A stretch of 64,000 nt of DNA from contig JAZARR010000093.1 in the NCBI GenBank assembly GCA_037389465.1, positions 1,116,001 through 1,180,000 on the forward strand. Direction: 5' to 3'. Under the pieces are notes generated by a model. The model did not search any database and was not told the origin of the DNA. It worked only from the letters and a program-made list of their open reading frames with translations. This document shows positions 61,121 through 64,000 of the stretch, in pieces; within the stretch, counting starts at the first letter, position 1, and each line of letters opens with the position of its first letter. The position numbers and the translations under genes are program-made. The stretch is from Baylisascaris procyonis. Taxonomy: Eukaryota; Nematoda; Chromadorea; Rhabditida; Ascarididae.

Positions 61121-64000
61121 GTGAAACATTTGTGTTTCTTGCAAACATTCGCGTGCTCCTAAGGAACTATTAGACTCTTGATAATGCAGCTTGCATATAT
61201 AAGGGTGTTTGTGAATTAGTTACATTGTAAGCAACGAACGCACAGCAGACTCGTTCATTTGAACTTTTCCAACAATCACTTAGAACTTGTTCTCAATGGA
61301 AGACACCTAATAGCTGCAATCATCCACAGCGGAAAGACCAAATACTGCCACTGCGCAAGTAATTCCCTCCAGTCTTGTCTCTCTCAACAACAGTATTAAT
61401 TGCACCATTTACAGATTTCGGCGCGTGAACGTGAAATCTGAGCATTTTTGCCTTGATAGGAATAAATAGATAATTGCTGAGCTGCCGGAAAGCACGTTTC
61501 ATACAGTAAAATTGAAATTTTAGCGATGAAATCACTTGGAAATTTATGTGTTAGTCAGCGTCAAAGTATTTCATTGAGCACTAACTACGCTCTACCTTCA
61601 TCAAGAAGGTGCCGAGTGATCCGAAAACTTTGTGTTTTCAGATGACTTTTCCTCCAACTTATTGAATTTTCACTTCTTCCTATCACTGCTCACTTCGTGA
61701 GTATTCTGAAGTTTTTCACTTAATCATTCTTCTAAACTCGGAAGGAAGTGGTAGGGCAGAGTTGTTCATATGCTACTTGGTAGTAACAATGGCCATCGGT
61801 GATTTAGTTTCGACTATCATCGCTTCATTTTTTTGAAGCCATGTTGGGTTCTTTGTGTGCTCCCTCTGCACGTTGTGTCGCCTGTCGACAACTGTTTTGC
61901 ATACACACACAAAAGTCCTTCGTAAGCAAGGTTATTAATAATAAGTTTCGTGAGAACCCCGCGAAGGGTGGAGAACAGAAGAAAGCGTGGTTTTATCAGA
62001 TTTTGTTATTGCGCTGCGTCGTATTTGCATAAAACTACAAAACCTGAGCAATTTTCAAGAAGTTGCAGTCTCGGCGAGCAGTTGCGTTGAAAAGCAGCTT
62101 GTTCGATGCAACATCTGCCCCTAAAATCCGAAACGCGTGTTTACGCCATATACGTCAATGCAGCTGCAATGGTTTTTTTTAAACTGTTCGCTAATGCATA
62201 CGACTTCAGAGAAGATGCGAGAATTGACGATGGTAATGTTGCATTGTTTTCGAATGAGTAAACTTGAACGATGGCGAACAAAAGTGCAAAAGGCGCAAGT
62301 TGCTCGCGAAGCTCATTTTTTGTGCAAAAATGGTAAAAAGTGGAAACAACAACAAATCCGAGTCTGCAAGCTGAATGGAGAAGATTACAGTTCGTTATAA
62401 TGCATCACAATTTCAGCTATACTTTATCACGCTCAATAAGAGTACACCTGATGTATTTTTCTGTGTAGAGGGACATAGTATAGCACCCTGCAAGAAGTTT
62501 TCCTAGTGCCAGAGTCTTGTATAATCTTATTCGCGAAAGTTTGGATTCGATGAAGTATATTATTGCATAACTTATGAAAGTCCGGTGCTCTCTAGCATAG
62601 CACAATATAATTTAAGAATGTTCCAAGGCTGTAAAGCGCAGCATAATATAGTTTTCGAAATTTTGAAAGAAGAAGAGTAGAGCGCAGTGATTCAAAAAAT
62701 CTTAGTAAAGCAGCACTGGTTTGTGAAGTTTCTGCTTATTGCTGTTTCTCTAATAATGATAGTGTTGCTCGTTGTTGCTTCTAATGCTTGAAATTGAAGA
62801 CATGCTGGACGTCGCCTATATAAATAACTAACGGTGTTTTTCCGATGTGGAAAAGATAAAAAGGTAGCAGGGTAGAAGGGGAGGATAAGGTGGCACCTTG
62901 CCAGGTCTCAATAACGATGTTTTTACCTTCAGTTTATGTGTGGCTTATACAACTTTACATTCTGTGCCTCGTTAGATCTGGTAAGAAATATCACATTAAG
63001 TGGTTTGCATAGCGTGAATTGCGTTGAAATACGTTGTCGTATGCACATTCACTCATCCATCGCCCTCCACTCCTTGACCACTCAATTCTACGTGTTTCTT
63101 TCTTATAACTGTAACCGAAAAAGCCAAAACAGTCTCTTCCTTAGTAAATGCCAACCGGCATTTCGGCTTGCGAATAAAATTCAATCGATCGGTCACCGTT
63201 ACTGAATTAACGCAAAAAACATTCCAAAACTAGTGGACGCAACCAAAATTCGGCTTACATATAGTGAGTGCTATATGTACATAGTAACTTCCTCCGGCAC
63301 TGCTTCCCTGGTTGTGGAATTGAACTTGCAGAAACATCACATGCAAATATGTAAATATACAATATGCCAGACGAACACTTAGCAATGCGCCGAAAAATTT
63401 TTCCCGAAAACTATAGTCGTGATTCCAAAAGAGCACCAGATTCCAGGATCGGAATTGGAGTTCGGCATATTCTAATGCACCTTGCGCCTATCAAGCGCCC
63501 TCTAAATACAAATTTCTAATCAAGAAACCCTGCTACCGCTACTGCGCGTCGTTCACATGAGCGGTATTTGGAAGAATGTAGTGGAGTTTTGCATTTAACC
63601 ACGATACACTTGGATGAAGGTCTAGCGAGGCAAAACTTACTGAAAACGACCCAAGGGGGAACCAGTTTTACTTAACCTGCTGTTTAAGACTAATAAGACT
63701 GAATTCACCTGCGTTGAGTTCATCTGGTGCAAGGATTTTTAATTTACGATCTGCCAACTGATCAACGGTACCAGCTGTCAAGGCCGAATCCGCGGATCTG
63801 CTCTTGATTGGATGTCAACAATCTAAAACTTCAGGCCTTTAGGATAAAATGACCGAAGAATTATCATTGGTGCGCGGAGAAGAACCGACAAAGATGAGCG
63901 TCGACACGAGCAGACTTGTATCAAAAAGAAGGAATATTGAAACCAAATTTTACGACTCTAAATCGCAGTTTTCAGCATGCCAACTGAGAGTCTAATATAA
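61117..64000. other. Right end, no complete gene
   Basis: Apart from the small exon candidate at 62933, I see only short unsupported frames. A cysteine cluster at 61854-61905 (CAPSARCVACRQLFC) recalls an SXC domain end. It has the wrong first spacing and no acceptor in the required phase. Confidence 0.35.
62933..62980 (+). CDS. Possible small exon with two cysteines
   Basis: A 48-bp phase-0 stretch is framed by a strong acceptor (TTTACCTTCAG) and a strong donor (GTAAGA). It reads FMCGLYNFTFCASLDL, whose CxxxxxxxC spacing resembles the start of an SXC domain. It could belong to the gene starting at 60937, but the exon that should complete the first domain is missing between them. Confidence 0.25.

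Noticed and set aside
62041..62128. SSCVEKQLVRCNIC before a stop, resembling an SXC domain end for the second copy
   Set aside because: Cys spacing is wrong (seven residues instead of three) and no acceptor gives the needed phase 0.

Overview
This window looks like nuclear DNA from a nematode, probably chromadorean. It is AT-rich, its genes are split into small exons with mostly short introns, and the dominant 3' splice signal is the nematode TTTCAG type. The gene content fits as well: a pepsin-inhibitor-3-like protein, a Ly-6 protein, and six-cysteine SXC/ShKT proteins. The SXC proteins resemble the excretory/secretory coat proteins of ascaridoid worms such as Toxocara, but I cannot name the species.

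Layout from left to right. Positions 4029-6864 (+) hold a three-exon gene for a pepsin-inhibitor-3-like domain fused to a long glycine/tyrosine-rich tail. Positions 10965-11456 (-) hold an intronless Ly-6/three-finger protein with a signal peptide and a GPI-type tail. About 15 kb without a recognisable gene follows. Positions 26508-40899 (-) hold the complete exportin-2 (CSE1/CAS) gene. I resolved it into 19 exons with consistent phase throughout, giving 963 codons plus stop, against about 970 residues for the family. It has one probable GC-AG intron.

The right half is accessory sequence. A decayed LINE-type reverse transcriptase lies near 43.6-44.0 kb (-), beside a 123-bp TA run and a 46-bp near-perfect palindrome. 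Positions 48869-53621 (+) encode a five-domain SXC protein. Its promoter and first exon are duplicated, in diverged form, 12 kb away at 60937. Between the two copies lie a tRNA-derived (SINE-like) element, a degenerate pentanucleotide array of about 800 bp, and an unrecognised cysteine-rich gene on the minus strand (55678-57384). I assembled that gene from six phase-compatible exons.

The genes do not form a pathway. Exportin-2 is a housekeeping nuclear-transport factor, and the others look like independent secreted or surface proteins. The most interesting items are the unrecognised cysteine-rich gene, the SXC duplication, and the GC-AG intron. All exon joins come from reading splice signals and reading frames by eye, without any database search.
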